This document shows positions 1-9,157 of a stretch of 64,000 nt of DNA, one piece after another. This stretch comes from Streptomyces specialis (GTDB taxonomy: Bacteria; Actinomycetota; Actinomycetes; Streptomycetales; Streptomycetaceae), in NCBI RefSeq assembly GCF_001493375.1, contig NZ_LN929895.1:330126-394125 (forward strand). Direction: 5' to 3'. The first letter of the stretch is position 1. The number at the start of each line of letters is the position of its first letter. The notes beneath the pieces were generated by a model. That model searched no databases and was not told where the DNA came from. It saw nothing but the letters and a program-made list of their open reading frames with translations. The translations under genes and the position numbers were made by a program.

Positions 1-948
1 CCCGCTGCGCGCGCGACGCCCGTCCGCCGTCAGCGGCGCCGTCGCGGCCAGCGCCTCCGCCAGCCGCCCGCCGAACGCGGTGGCGGGCTTCTCGCACTCC
101 TCCGCGCCCATGGCGGTCGGCAGGTCCCACACCGGAACGGTCAGCCCGTGCGCCCGGAACGAGCCCACCAGCCGGGTCCCCTCGCCCAGCCCGGAGGCGC
201 CCGCGGCGTGCAGCCGGGCCAGCGCGTCGAGGAGCTCCTCCTCGGGGTGCGGCATCACCCAGCGCAGGTGGTTCTTCTCCGGGGTCCGGCACCAGTAGGC
301 GGCGGTCACCCCGGTCAGCCGGGCGGTCGGCGTGACGGCGGCGTTGGCCCGTTCCAGCGAGGCGGTCACGTCGGGCGTCGCCTCCGCCGCGTCGTCCAGC
401 CAGAACTCGAAGCCCTCGTGGACCTCCGGCTCGAACGGCGCGGCCGGGTCGAGCAGATCCTGGAGGCGCGGCCCGTCCGGCGCGGTGCGCCCGGCCGCGA
501 CCGGGCTGCCGGGCTTCGCCGCCAGCGCGCGCGTGAGCACGTCGGCGAGGTCGCGGCTGAGGTCGCCGGTGGCGGTGTCGTTCTGGAGGGCGAGCAGCAC
601 GGCGCCGTCGTCGCGGCGGAGCGCGGGCCAGGCCATCGGCAGCACGGTGGCCAGCGTCAGCGAGGGCACGCCGTCGGGCAGGCCGTCGCGCGGGGTGAGC
701 CGCACGGTCGCCGCGGGCACCAGCTCCCGGAGCGCCACCCAGTCGCACTCGGCGGGCAGGCCCTCGAAGGGGCGGCGGACCAGCTCCGTGGCGGCCTGGG
801 CGGCGGCGCGGCCGTGGCAGGCCTTGTAACGGCGGCCCGAACCGCAGGGACACGGCTCCCTGGCGCCGACGACCGGGATCTCGCCATCTGCGGTGCGCGG
901 CGTGGCCGCGGCGCTGGTCGGGGGACGAAGGCGGCGCTTTTTGGCCAT
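1..948 (-). CDS. DUF5926 family protein with SEC-C zinc motif (3' end outside window)
   Basis: The reverse strand is open from an ATG at 948 to the window edge (316 codons). Near the N terminus (residues 31-45) lies EPCPCGSGRRYKACH, a SEC-C metal-binding motif (CxCGSGxxYKxC/H) preceded by a basic stretch. The rest matches what I know as DUF5926, a conserved actinobacterial family of unknown function. SEC-C motifs bind zinc and often mediate contact with the translocation or translation machinery, but no role is demonstrated here. The next gene on the same strand is an RsbW-like ATPase, the usual neighbour in Streptomyces. The C terminus is cut off by the window. Confidence 0.85.
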   Translation of the reverse strand, partial: MAKKRRLRPPTSAAATPRTADGEIPVVGAREPCPCGSGRRYKACHGRAAAQAATELVRRPFEGLPAECDWVALRELVPAATVRLTPRDGLPDGVPSLTLATVLPMAWPALRRDDGAVLLALQNDTATGDLSRDLADVLTRALAAKPGSPVAAGRTAPDGPRLQDLLDPAAPFEPEVHEGFEFWLDDAAEATPDVTASLERANAAVTPTARLTGVTAAYWCRTPEKNHLRWVMPHPEEELLDALARLHAAGASGLGEGTRLVGSFRAHGLTVPVWDLPTAMGAEECEKPATAFGGRLAEALAATAPLTADGRRARSG

Positions 949-997
949 AGTGGGCGGATCTCCTGCGTGCGTAAGGCGGTACGACTGTGCGGCGAGC

Positions 998-1432
998 CTA
1001 ACCGCCCTGCCCGCCCAGCACCGCCCATACGGTCACCGCTCCGCCGGCCTCCGCCTCGCGCACGCCCCACGCCCTGGCGAGCGTGGTGATGATCGTCAGC
1101 CCGCGTCCGCCGCGCGCGGTCACCGACGGCACCGACGGGCTCGGCCGGGTGGGTCCGCCACCGTCCGTCACCGCGATCGTGACCGACCCGTCGCCGTCAC
1201 GGCTCCAGGCCGCGCGGATCTCCTGGCTTTCGTCCAGCGGTCGCGCGTGACGACAGGAATTACTCAGCAACTCGGAAAGAATCAATACCGCGTCATCGAC
1301 AAGCGTTTCTCGCGTACCGCTTTCGCGCAATTCCGCGCGCATTCGCCGCCTTGCCAGCCCCACGCCTGACGGGCCGTGGGGCACCGACATGGACGACGAC
1401 GTCGGTACCTGCTGTGTGACCACCAACGCCAC
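998..1432 (-). CDS. RsbW-like anti-sigma/serine kinase ATPase (HATPase_c)
   Basis: A 144-residue protein with GHKL ATPase signatures. The N box is ELLSNSCRHARP (about residues 53-64). The G1 region is DGGGPT and the G2 region GGRGLTIITTLA near the C terminus. This is the usual size for the stand-alone RsbW/SpoIIAB-like ATP-binding proteins that are abundant in Streptomyces, which typically bind a sigma factor or phosphorylate an anti-anti-sigma factor. No cognate sigma factor is adjacent, so the partner is unknown. The start is a GTG preceded by a GAGG-like site; an internal ATG 14 codons later is possible. Confidence 0.85.
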   Translation of the reverse strand: MALVVTQQVPTSSSMSVPHGPSGVGLARRRMRAELRESGTRETLVDDAVLILSELLSNSCRHARPLDESQEIRAAWSRDGDGSVTIAVTDGGGPTRPSPSVPSVTARGGRGLTIITTLARAWGVREAEAGGAVTVWAVLGGQGG

Positions 1433-1587
1433 CCCCGAGACCTCCTTTGCCCCACGCCATGGGATTCGTGCCCTCCGCGCACTCGCCGGAAACCGGCCGT
1501 GCGGGATCCGTTGACGCAGTCGTAATGATCGGATACGAAGCGAATGCGCCGGGGCACGCCGTGTAAGAATTTCCGCGATTCCGGAGG

Positions 1588-2376
1588 TCAGCCGAGCCGC
1601 GCGAGCTGATCACGCACCGTACGCGGGCGGTTGGTGATCACCGCGTCCACACCGAGCTGCGCGCACAGCTCCACATCCGGTTCGTCGTCCACGGTCCACA
1701 CGTGGACCTCGTGGCCCGCCCGGTGCGCGCGGGCCACGTACTCCGGGTCGCGGCGCAGGATGCGGATGCCGGGCCCGGCGATCCCGTTGCCCGGCGGCAG
1801 CCGGCCCGAGCGGTGGCGCGGCAGCAGGAACTGCATGAGGAACACCGTCGGCACTCCGGGCGCGGCGAGGTGGACGCGGCGCAGCGAACGCGCCGAGAAG
1901 CTCATGATCCGCACCTCCCCCGGCAGCGGGTGGTGGTCCAGCAGCCGCACGAGCCGCTCCTCCACCTGTCCGGCCCAACGGGTCGGGTGCTTCGTCTCGA
2001 TGGCCAGGTCCACCGGGCGGCCGGCGTCGGCGACCAGCCGCAGCAGTCGTTCCAGCGTCAGGACGGTGGTGCGCTCGGGATCGGCCGAGTCCGGGGTCTC
2101 GGCCCGGTCGGCGGGCGCTTTCCAGGAGCCGAAGTCGAGTTCGGCGAGCTGCGCGAGTTCCATGGCGGAGACGGCGCCGCGGCCGTTGGACGTGCGGTTG
2201 ACGCGGCGGTCGTGCACGCAGACCAGATGCCCGTCGGCGGTGAGCCGGACGTCGCACTCCAGGCCGTCGGCGCCGTCCTCGATCGCCTTGCGGTACGCGG
2301 CCAGACTGTGCTCGGGGGCGTCCTCGGACGCGCCCCGGTGCGCGATGACCCGAATGGGCTTGCGGTCGGCAGTCAC
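1588..2376 (-). CDS. Glycerophosphodiester phosphodiesterase family protein
   Basis: About 262 residues with the GDPD TIM-barrel signatures. H13-R14 lie in IAHRGASEDAPEHS, E40 and D42 in GADGLECDVRL, and H55 in LVCVHD; these are the metal and catalytic residues of the family. The C terminus has the usual HVWTVDDEP and DAVITNRP motifs. It is expected to hydrolyse glycerophosphodiesters to glycerol-3-phosphate and an alcohol. No signal peptide is visible, so it is probably cytoplasmic. The reading frame runs further upstream, but the GTG at 2376 directly before the conserved domain is the better start, because the extension overlaps the divergent protease gene. Confidence 0.88.
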   Translation of the reverse strand: MTADRKPIRVIAHRGASEDAPEHSLAAYRKAIEDGADGLECDVRLTADGHLVCVHDRRVNRTSNGRGAVSAMELAQLAELDFGSWKAPADRAETPDSADPERTTVLTLERLLRLVADAGRPVDLAIETKHPTRWAGQVEERLVRLLDHHPLPGEVRIMSFSARSLRRVHLAAPGVPTVFLMQFLLPRHRSGRLPPGNGIAGPGIRILRRDPEYVARAHRAGHEVHVWTVDDEPDVELCAQLGVDAVITNRPRTVRDQLARLG

Positions 2377-2467
2377 CGCGACATGGTGCCACGCGGGTTT
2401 ATGTCCGTCTGACAGATCATGGGAAAGACTGCCCGCATAGCCTTGTCGTGTACCCGAGGAGAGAGCT

Positions 2468-3756
2468 GTGAGCACCGAGAACGAAGGCGCAGGCAAGCCG
2501 GAGCAGCCGGCCGCCGCCCCACCGCCGGCCGCGCCTCCCCTTCCGCCCCCGCCGCCGGCCTTCGGCCCGGGCCCCTGTCTCATATCCCCCTCTGCCGCTG
2601 CCCACCCAGAGGATCACCACTCGACCGGCGCTCCAGTCTCTCTCGACCACAAAATGGCCTCCTCGCGGGAGTCGTCGCCGCCACCCTCATCGCGGGCGGC
2701 GTCGGCGGCGGCGTCGGCTATCTGGTGGCGGACGGCGACGACGACGGCTCCTCGTCCTCCACGATCAGCTCCGGCACCGACCCCGACACGGCGGCCCGCC
2801 CACCGGAGTCCGTCGCCGGAATAGCCGAATCGGCCCTCCCCAGCGTGGTGACCATCGAGGCCGGCAGCGGCTCCGAGGCGGGCCCCGGCACCGGCTTCGT
2901 CTACGACGAGGAGGGCCACATCATGACGAACAACCACGTGGTCGCCCCCGCCGCGGACGGCGGCACGCTCACGGCCACGTTCTCCGACGGCGAGAGCTAC
3001 GAGGCGGAGGTCGTGGGCCGCGCCGAGGGGTATGACGTGGCGGTGATCAGGCTCATCGACCTCGGCGACCGGGACCTCGAACCCCTGCCCATCGGCAACT
3101 CGGACGAGACCGCCGTCGGCGACGCGACGATCGCGATCGGCGCCCCGTTCGGCCTCTCCGGCACGGTCACCACGGGCATCATCAGCGCGAAGGACCGCCC
3201 GGTCGCCTCTAGCGACGGCCAGGGCGGCAGCTCCTCCTACATGAACGCGCTCCAGACCGACGCCTCGATCAACCCCGGCAACTCGGGCGGTCCCCTGCTC
3301 AACGCCGACGGCGCCGTCATCGGGGTCAACTCCGCGATCCAGTCCACGTCCAACGGCATGACCGAGGCCGGCAGCATCGGCCTCGGCTTCGCCATCCCGA
3401 TCAACCAGGCCCAGCGCGTCGCCCAGGACCTGATCGAGACGGGCGAGCCGATCTACCCGATCATCGGCGCCACCGTCGAATCCGGCGGCACCACCGGCAC
3501 GGAGGGCGCGCGCATCGCCGACACGGCCCCCAACAGCGCCGACGGCGTCACCCCCGGCGGCCCGGCCGACGAGGCGGGCCTCCAGTCCGGCGACACGATC
3601 ATCCGCTTCGGCGACCGCCTGATCGACAGCGGCCCGACCCTGATCAGCCAGATCTGGACCTACCAGCCGGGCGACTCGGTGGAGATCACCTACGTCCGCG
3701 ACGGCGAGGAACGCACGACGACGATCACCCTCGGCGAACGCGCCGGCGACCAGTGA
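2468..3756 (+). pseudogene. HtrA/DegP-like membrane serine protease, frameshifted as sequenced
   Basis: A trypsin-like protease with a C-terminal PDZ domain. The GTG at 2468 opens a proline-rich cytoplasmic N terminus typical of Streptomyces HtrA proteins. The membrane segment (LLAGVVAATLIAGGVGGG) and protease domain lie one frame away. Catalytic His is in TNNHVV, Asp in YDVAVIRL and Ser in NPGNSGGPLL; the PDZ follows at the C terminus. The frame change falls at an AAAA run at 2651-2654, where one extra A would give a continuous protein. Either the gene is broken or, more likely, a base was lost in sequencing. It would sit in the membrane with an extracytoplasmic protease domain for envelope protein quality control. 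Confidence 0.85.
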
Positions 3757-3799
3757 CCACCCGCTAGGCTATCCGGGTGCGCGGCCCACCCGCGCACCC

Positions 3800-3887
3800 G
3801 GAGGCGTGCCCGAGCGGCCGAAGGGAACGGTCTTGAAAACCGTCGTGAGGCAACCCCTCACCGTGGGTTCAAATCCCACCGCCTCCG
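3800..3887 (+). tRNA. tRNA-Ser (anticodon UGA)
   Basis: The acceptor arms GGAGGCG and CGCCTCC pair. The anticodon stem ACGGT/ACCGT encloses CTTGAAA with anticodon TGA at 3834-3836. A long variable arm (class II) precedes the TpsiC arm GTGGGTTCAAATCCCAC. CCA is not encoded. The 3' half is duplicated at 50722 and 52639, which marks this gene as an integration site. Confidence 0.96.
3829..3881 (+). repeat. Putative attL: 3' half of tRNA-Ser, repeated at 50722-50774 and 52639-52671
   Basis: This 53-bp stretch, from the anticodon stem to the acceptor arm, is repeated at 50722-50774 with one mismatch (A3871 is G there). A 33-bp part of it recurs at 52639-52671. Tyrosine-recombinase elements typically use a tRNA 3' half as core site, restoring the tRNA on one side and leaving the partial copy on the other. 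Confidence 0.8.
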
Positions 3888-3894
3888 CAGGCAA

Positions 3895-3929
3895 ACGGCC
3901 TCTGACCAGCACCAACGGTCAGAGGCCGT
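3895..3929 (+). terminator. Rho-independent-like hairpin after tRNA-Ser
   Basis: A perfect 13-bp inverted repeat (ACGGCCTCTGACC and its complement) surrounds a 9-nt loop, starting 8 bp after the tRNA. There is no strong T tract, as is common for actinobacterial terminators. Confidence 0.7.
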
Positions 3930-4138
3930 CGCCGTCTCCGCTCCCCGCTGGTAGCCGCGACTCCCCGTTTATTGCCGTCCGTTGGGGCACATGAGGGGCA
4001 CGGCGTAGCTTCTGATCCGTAGCTCTACACGGACCGGTCATTAGGGGGCATACGCGCTACCGGAAGGGCGGTGAAGGATGGTGTTGGGTGCCAAAGATCG
4101 CCGGGGTTGCTGTACCTCCACTGAGACGTGTCGCGCGC

Positions 4139-4600
4139 TCAAGCGCGGCGCCATGCTTCACAAAACCGCTCGCGATCCTTCGACGTCTCATTCACCCGCC
4201 GACTGGCTAGGAGGACGTGCCACGCGCTAATCTCTGCATCTCGTAGCCATAGCTCGCCTACATAACGGCCACTAACGCCGATGGTGTCACTGTCGAGGGC
4301 TGAGCCGACGACCTCTACCACAGCTGTGCGCTGGGGTGGCGTCAGCTCCTCGATGAAGCTGAGGAACCGGGAGGCGATGCCACCTTCACTGCTCTCTCGT
4401 GTGCGGTCGAAGAAGGGGCCGCCCATGTTGCCAGGGCCGATGTATAGGGCCGCGCTGCCCCCAGCATCGCCGAGGCGCTTTCAGAGGCTCTCCCCTTCTG
4501 CAGTCCCCGGCAGTGGGAGAGCAGCGAGCAGGTCGATCAAGTGACCATTTGCTGCTTGGCTGTACGCGACGTCGCAGCAGCAGCGATCCTGACCACGTGG
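4139..4600 (-). pseudogene. Hypothetical protein remnant with in-frame stop
   Basis: Downstream of an ATG at 4426 the reverse strand encodes 95 residues (containing SFIEELTPPQRTAVVEVV). The same frame continues upstream with convincing protein-like sequence (HLIDLLAALPLPG) but is interrupted by a TGA at 4481-4483. I take this as a decayed gene of unknown family whose C-terminal third is still open. Upstream of about 4600 the frame is not convincing. From there to 5240 I see no gene, only short overlapping frames, and the base composition is lower in GC than the flanking core genes. Confidence 0.4.
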
Positions 4601-5240
4601 CCAGCAGTGAGGCCGCTGTCCTCAGACCAATCGAGCAGCATATTGAGCTACTGGGTGAGGTGCTGTTCTAGCTCGTCGTACTCGTCAGGCTGTCCGCTGC
4701 TCACACGCCGGTTCACGATCACGCTGTCCCCCTCGGGCTCCGGTCCGATACTCGGAGCTACCAGCATGCCAGCGCGGGTAGCCTCGGCGTGGCGATTTAG
4801 GACGACTTGGCTCCGCACCACCAACCTCGCCTCAACCGAGCGACCGCTTCAACGCAACGAGCACTGAGCGCGTGAATCACCGGCTGTTCACCTGTGACTC
4901 CGGAGCTGACCAGTAGGGGCGGGCACTGACGGCTGCCCCGGGCAGCGACGTCAGTACCGTCATTGACCGCCGTGGCCACCAGTCGCCTCGGCCTGATACG
5001 AGTCGGCTGACGTCATCGTGGATGCTGTACTTCGCTGCTATAGCAGCAACCGAGCTCCGCCGCATCTCTGGCGTGCATGGGATGGCTAACCGTCTGCAAG
5101 CTCCATCCCGAGTCTCGTCCTATGGCAAGCCAGCGGGTTAGATGACCGCACATAGGCCGCAACAGGCGTTCTTCGGCGAACTTGCCCGTATCGGGATTGA
5201 TTTGCTGTATCCTGCGCCTCCACGGGGAGAGGAGTTGGTT

Positions 5241-7511
5241 GTGGCTGAGCGCATCCATGGTGACGTGGTTCGAATCGCTTTGGATAAAGCTGAAGGGTTC
5301 CCCTTCGAGCGTTTCGCAGTCTCGTTCTATTCCGCTCTCATGGGAACGAATTTCGTTCCCATGGGTGGAATTAAGGATGGCGGCGCCGATGCACGCGATG
5401 GCAGTATCTACGCAGATGCAGGGCGTTCGGAGACATATTACCAAGCCAGCGTGGAGGTCGACACTGAGGGGAAGATTCGGCGAACCGTTGAACGCCTTCG
5501 CGAGTTCGGAAGGGAACCGCGTACTCTCTTTTATTTGACCTCCCAGACTGTCAAATACTCGGATCGAGTAGAAAGAGAACTGTCCGACGAGCTTGATGTA
5601 ACCATCATTATCCGCGATGGCAGCTATATTGTCGCTCACGTTAATGATGACCAAGGGGGGAGGGTTGCGTTTGAGGAGCACCTGAGGCATTACACGGATT
5701 TTCTTCGCAGCGTGGGATCTTCTCGTTTGATCAGCCCGTCGAAGCATGTCAAAGATCCCGCAGTCTTTGTTTTCTTGTCGCAAGAGCTGGAACGTCGGTC
5801 AGGTAACGAAAAACTGGTTAATTCTGTCGTTGATGCGCTAGCTTTGTGGGCATTGGAAGGAACAGACCCGGATGCTGGGATCCTCTACGAAGCTACGAAA
5901 GTCTTGAGCAAGATCAATGAGCAATTGCCCAGCGTTCAAGCCTTGGTAGCGCCGCGTCTTCGCCAACGGCTTGAAGCGATGTCTAGCAAGAGCTACACGG
6001 GCGGCAGGGCGGTCAATTGGCATCGGAAAGAAGATGTCTTTTGCTTGCCTTATGAGACTCGCCTTCGCATCGAAGAGGAAAACACGGCCGACGAGACTCT
6101 ACGACTTGAAGTTCTCGCTAGCTTCCAGGATCGCCTTAGGGAGGCACAGCTTTCTGGAATGGGCAACGTTCGGCGGCGACAGGCCGGGGATGTAGCCCTG
6201 CGCACTCTTCAGTTGGCGTTTGAGCGGAATGGACTTGAGTTTTCCTCCTTTCTTCGGGAGGCTGATGCTGGTGAATATTCAACAATCACTGATTGCCTCG
6301 CCGTCGCCCTACGTGAACATGGCCTGACCGGAAAGGTCGGATCGCTGGTGGGGGATGGGGCTTTTCTCGTCTTGCGAGGAGTGCTCTATGAATCGAGGGA
6401 TCCGGAAAGACTGTATCTGCAAAGACTGTCCCGGACCTATGCATTGCTCTTCACGCTTAACACTGAGCCGCGCCTTATTGACTTCTTCCAGGAGATGACC
6501 GGCGAGTTCCGTCTCTATGTGGGGTCTGATCAGATAGTGCGAGCGCTAAGCGAGCACTACCTTAATGAAGCAGACCGTATGAGCCGGAACACTCTACTGA
6601 TGGCGGCAGAATTGGGCGCGAAGCTCATCCTCACAGAGCCTGTATTGGAAGAGGTGGTTCACCATCTTCGGGCTTCTGATTTCGAATATCAGAATCACCT
6701 TGCCGGGGTGGATGAATATATGAATTTCGATATTGCCCGCAACGCTCCACACATAGCGCTACGAACATACCTCTACGCAAGGATCAATCCGAACCTGGGT
6801 GCGAGTAGGCCTAAGAGTTGGCCTGCCTTCGTCAATCAGTTCTGCAGGTATGACGATCTGCATAGAGCGTCGGCTTTTGATGACATGCGCCGATATCTCC
6901 AGTTGAAGTTTTCGTTGGAATTCGAATCGTCTGACGATCTGGAATCGGTTGTCGATCTAACTCAAGTTGACGCGTTGGCCGATAAACTAGCTCACGTCAA
7001 GCGTGGAGATTTGAGGCTTGCGCGAAACGATGCTCTTCTCGCTCTTGCGGTGTACGGGCACAGAAAGAATCGCCGAGAGGCTTCTAATTTTTCCGAATTC
7101 GGGTACGCCACTTGGTGGTTGACTTCCGAATCTGCGATTCTTAAGCATACGCGCGAGATCGTCGCGGAGAATCGGGCCAGGTATGTGATGCGGCCGGATT
7201 TTTTGTTGAATTTCCTCACCCTGTCTCCAAGTGGCGCGGCGGCTCGGGAGACTTTCAAAACCGTGTTCCCGAGTCTATTGGGTGTCAGATTGGCTCGGAG
7301 AATGCAGTCTGAAACCTTCAACGAGATCATGGATTCAGTAGCAGAAGCGGAAGAGCTTGACGAAGCTCGTCGGGCTGTGGAGATTGCCCGGATCGCGGAT
7401 CGGCTCAAGAGCGATTTCACTCGACAGTACACGGCGCTGGGTAATAATGGCTCTTTCAGTAGTTTGGACGCTCTCGCAGAGAAAGCGGAGTTCAACAGGA
7501 AGCAGAATTGA
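5241..7511 (+). CDS. Large PD-(D/E)XK-like nuclease, candidate defence protein
   Basis: About 756 residues from a GTG at 5241, preceded by GGAGAGGAG at good spacing; an earlier in-frame ATG at 5142 lacks such a site. Near the N terminus GGIKDGGADARDG (D46, D50) followed by YYQASVEVDTEGKI (Q68) resembles the D...QxK core of restriction-endonuclease-fold nucleases that begin with a G-x-KDGG motif. The remaining 600 or so residues are rich in predicted helices and charged residues, with no motif I can name; I see no Walker A. The gene is visibly AT-richer than its neighbours, which suggests recent transfer. A weak promoter-like TATCCT lies at 5208-5213. Likely an anti-phage or restriction-type effector, but this is inference from the nuclease motif and island context. 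Confidence 0.6.
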   Translation: MAERIHGDVVRIALDKAEGFPFERFAVSFYSALMGTNFVPMGGIKDGGADARDGSIYADAGRSETYYQASVEVDTEGKIRRTVERLREFGREPRTLFYLTSQTVKYSDRVERELSDELDVTIIIRDGSYIVAHVNDDQGGRVAFEEHLRHYTDFLRSVGSSRLISPSKHVKDPAVFVFLSQELERRSGNEKLVNSVVDALALWALEGTDPDAGILYEATKVLSKINEQLPSVQALVAPRLRQRLEAMSSKSYTGGRAVNWHRKEDVFCLPYETRLRIEEENTADETLRLEVLASFQDRLREAQLSGMGNVRRRQAGDVALRTLQLAFERNGLEFSSFLREADAGEYSTITDCLAVALREHGLTGKVGSLVGDGAFLVLRGVLYESRDPERLYLQRLSRTYALLFTLNTEPRLIDFFQEMTGEFRLYVGSDQIVRALSEHYLNEADRMSRNTLLMAAELGAKLILTEPVLEEVVHHLRASDFEYQNHLAGVDEYMNFDIARNAPHIALRTYLYARINPNLGASRPKSWPAFVNQFCRYDDLHRASAFDDMRRYLQLKFSLEFESSDDLESVVDLTQVDALADKLAHVKRGDLRLARNDALLALAVYGHRKNRREASNFSEFGYATWWLTSESAILKHTREIVAENRARYVMRPDFLLNFLTLSPSGAAARETFKTVFPSLLGVRLARRMQSETFNEIMDSVAEAEELDEARRAVEIARIADRLKSDFTRQYTALGNNGSFSSLDALAEKAEFNRKQN

Positions 7512-7866
7512 GGTCGGTGGAGCGGGTTTGGGCGGTGTCCTGTCGGGGTTGGGGTCGGGCATGGGCAGGGAGCCGTACGCTTCCTCAGCTGATCGGGCGG
7601 GGCGGAGCCCTGCCCGGTTAATCCGGCCGAGGGCCCCCTGGCCTTGCCCGACTCGGGCCCCGAGCCCGGCAGGTGCGTAAAGCCGTGGAGCCGACCCCCA
7701 GCCACGACGGCCCCCCCTCTCACCGCAACCAGGTTCGTGCTGTGCTGGTGCGCGGTCGGCGGGCTCGGGTCGGAGCGGGGCGGGAACAGGAGCGGCGGCC
7801 CGGGGCCGCCGCTTGCCGCGCGCGCCGCGCCAGGGGCGCGGCGCCTTGAAGTCGTAGAAAAGGTTG
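7512..7866. other. Non-coding GC-rich stretch
   Basis: Between the nuclease gene and the next reverse-strand gene I see only short GC-rich open frames with repetitive composition. No RNA, promoter or repeat is recognised. Confidence 0.5.
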
Positions 7867-8133
7867 TTACTCATCTCGGCGTCGGGTGCGTGATCGCAGG
7901 TCGGCTTCGATGGTGCGGGCTGCTGCCTCGGCTTGGGTTATGGCGTATTGGAGTCGGTTGAGGATGTCGCGGCGGGCTGTGGAGACGAGTTCGGCTGGGC
8001 TGGCGTTCGGGTCTGGTGGTGTCCAGACGGCTCGGTAGGTGTGGTTCATCAGGACGTGGTGGCAGGCCCGGACCACTGCGTTCATGGTCGTGGTGATCTC
8101 GGTGCGGTAGCGCTGTTCGGCGTCGTCGGTCAT
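7867..8133 (-). CDS. Small hypothetical protein
   Basis: An 88-residue, charged, helix-rich protein (for example RRDILNRLQYAITQAEAAARTI). It has no membrane segment and no motif I can assign. Composition and third-position GC are protein-like. It lies next to decayed conjugation and ATPase fragments, so it may belong to a former integrative element. Confidence 0.5.
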   Translation of the reverse strand: MTDDAEQRYRTEITTTMNAVVRACHHVLMNHTYRAVWTPPDPNASPAELVSTARRDILNRLQYAITQAEAAARTIEADLRSRTRRRDE

Positions 8134-8163
8134 GCGGTCTTCCCTATGGGGCGGGGCTGGTGG

Positions 8164-8480
8164 TCAGCGTGGGTGGGGCCCTCTGGCCGTGGGGTCGGGT
8201 GGGCCGGTCAGGAGTTCGGCGGTGACGGTGTGGCCGGTGGGGTCGCGGCGGATTTGAACCGTGGTGGCGAGGGCGGTGACGAGTGCGAGGCCGCGTCCGC
8301 CCTGGGCGTCGAGGGTGGGGTGTTCGATGTGGGGTGTGGTGGCGGTGCCTCCGTTGTCGGTGACGGAGATGGTGACTGTCTGGGGGGGCGGGTGATCTGG
8401 AGGCGGAAGGTGGTCTTGGCGCTGTCGGTGCGGGTGATGGCGTTGGTGCCGGGCCAGGAGCCGTTGCGCTGGTCACCGAT
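8164..8480 (-). pseudogene. RsbW-like HATPase_c fragment, frameshifted
   Basis: One reverse frame encodes GTNAITRTDSAKTTFRLQI (an N-box-like beginning). After a run of seven Gs at 8382-8388 a second frame continues with TVTISVTDNGG and AQGGRGLALVTALAT (G1 and G2 boxes) to a stop at 8164. The N-terminal third is missing. Its break lies where the forward TraG-like fragment starts, so this is a truncated and frameshifted anti-sigma-type ATPase. Confidence 0.65.
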
Positions 8481-8905
8481 CCACGGCGCCCAGGACACGG
8501 TGACGGCCGAACTGCGCGGCCGGGCCTTCATCGCCGGTATCTGGCCCAGGACTTCCGGTGCCCAGGACGACGCCGCGGCCCACTACCAGCAGCTCGCCGG
8601 CACGTGGCTCTCCTGCCTCCTGCACGCCGCCGCCCTCGACGGCGCGTCGCTGCGCCACGTCCTGCGCTGGGCCAAACGCCCAGAGGACCCCGCGCCACGG
8701 CAGATTCTCCAGCACCACCCGGGCGCCGGCCCGCAGTGGGCCGAGGCCCTGATCGACGTCACGACCGGCGACGAACGCGCTGTCGGCAACACCCGCTCCA
8801 CCCTCAGCAACGCCCTGGCCGCCTTCGCCCACCAGCCGGTCATCGACGCGGTCGACGTCGCCGCCGAACACGCCACCGCCCTCGACGGCCGCCTACGCCA
8901 GCCGC
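8451..8905 (+). pseudogene. TraG/TraD-like conjugation ATPase fragment
   Basis: The forward frame encodes EPLRWSPIHGAQDTVTAELR, which I recognise as the segment following the first strands in TraG/TraD-like (TraM-recognition) ATPases of Streptomyces conjugative elements. A helical region with LRHVLRWAKRPED follows. The N terminus with Walker A is absent, and near 8890 the sequence changes frame (a better frame reads RWYAELEDFHLAW). This is a dead piece of a mobile element's transfer module. Confidence 0.5.
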
Positions 8906-9157
8906 TGGTACGCCGAGCTGGAAGACTTCCACCTCGCCTGGCCACCAGCCTCGGCCCCGACTCCCCCTGCCTGCACGCAGGCCACGACGATCTGCCCGGC
9001 CGCTACGCGTCCGACACAGCGAACCTGGCCATCAGCAGGCGGATCGCCGGCTCGACGCGACACATGCCGCCGGCGGGTTGAACCGCCTTGCGGCGCTGGG
9101 GAGTGCGCGGCTAGATTCCGGTGGGTGTTCGGTTGATCACACACCGGGGGGTTGTGG

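Noticed and set aside
8144..8476. 110-residue Pro/Arg/His-rich minus-strand ORF
   Set aside because: It is the wrong frame of the broken RsbW-like ATPase.
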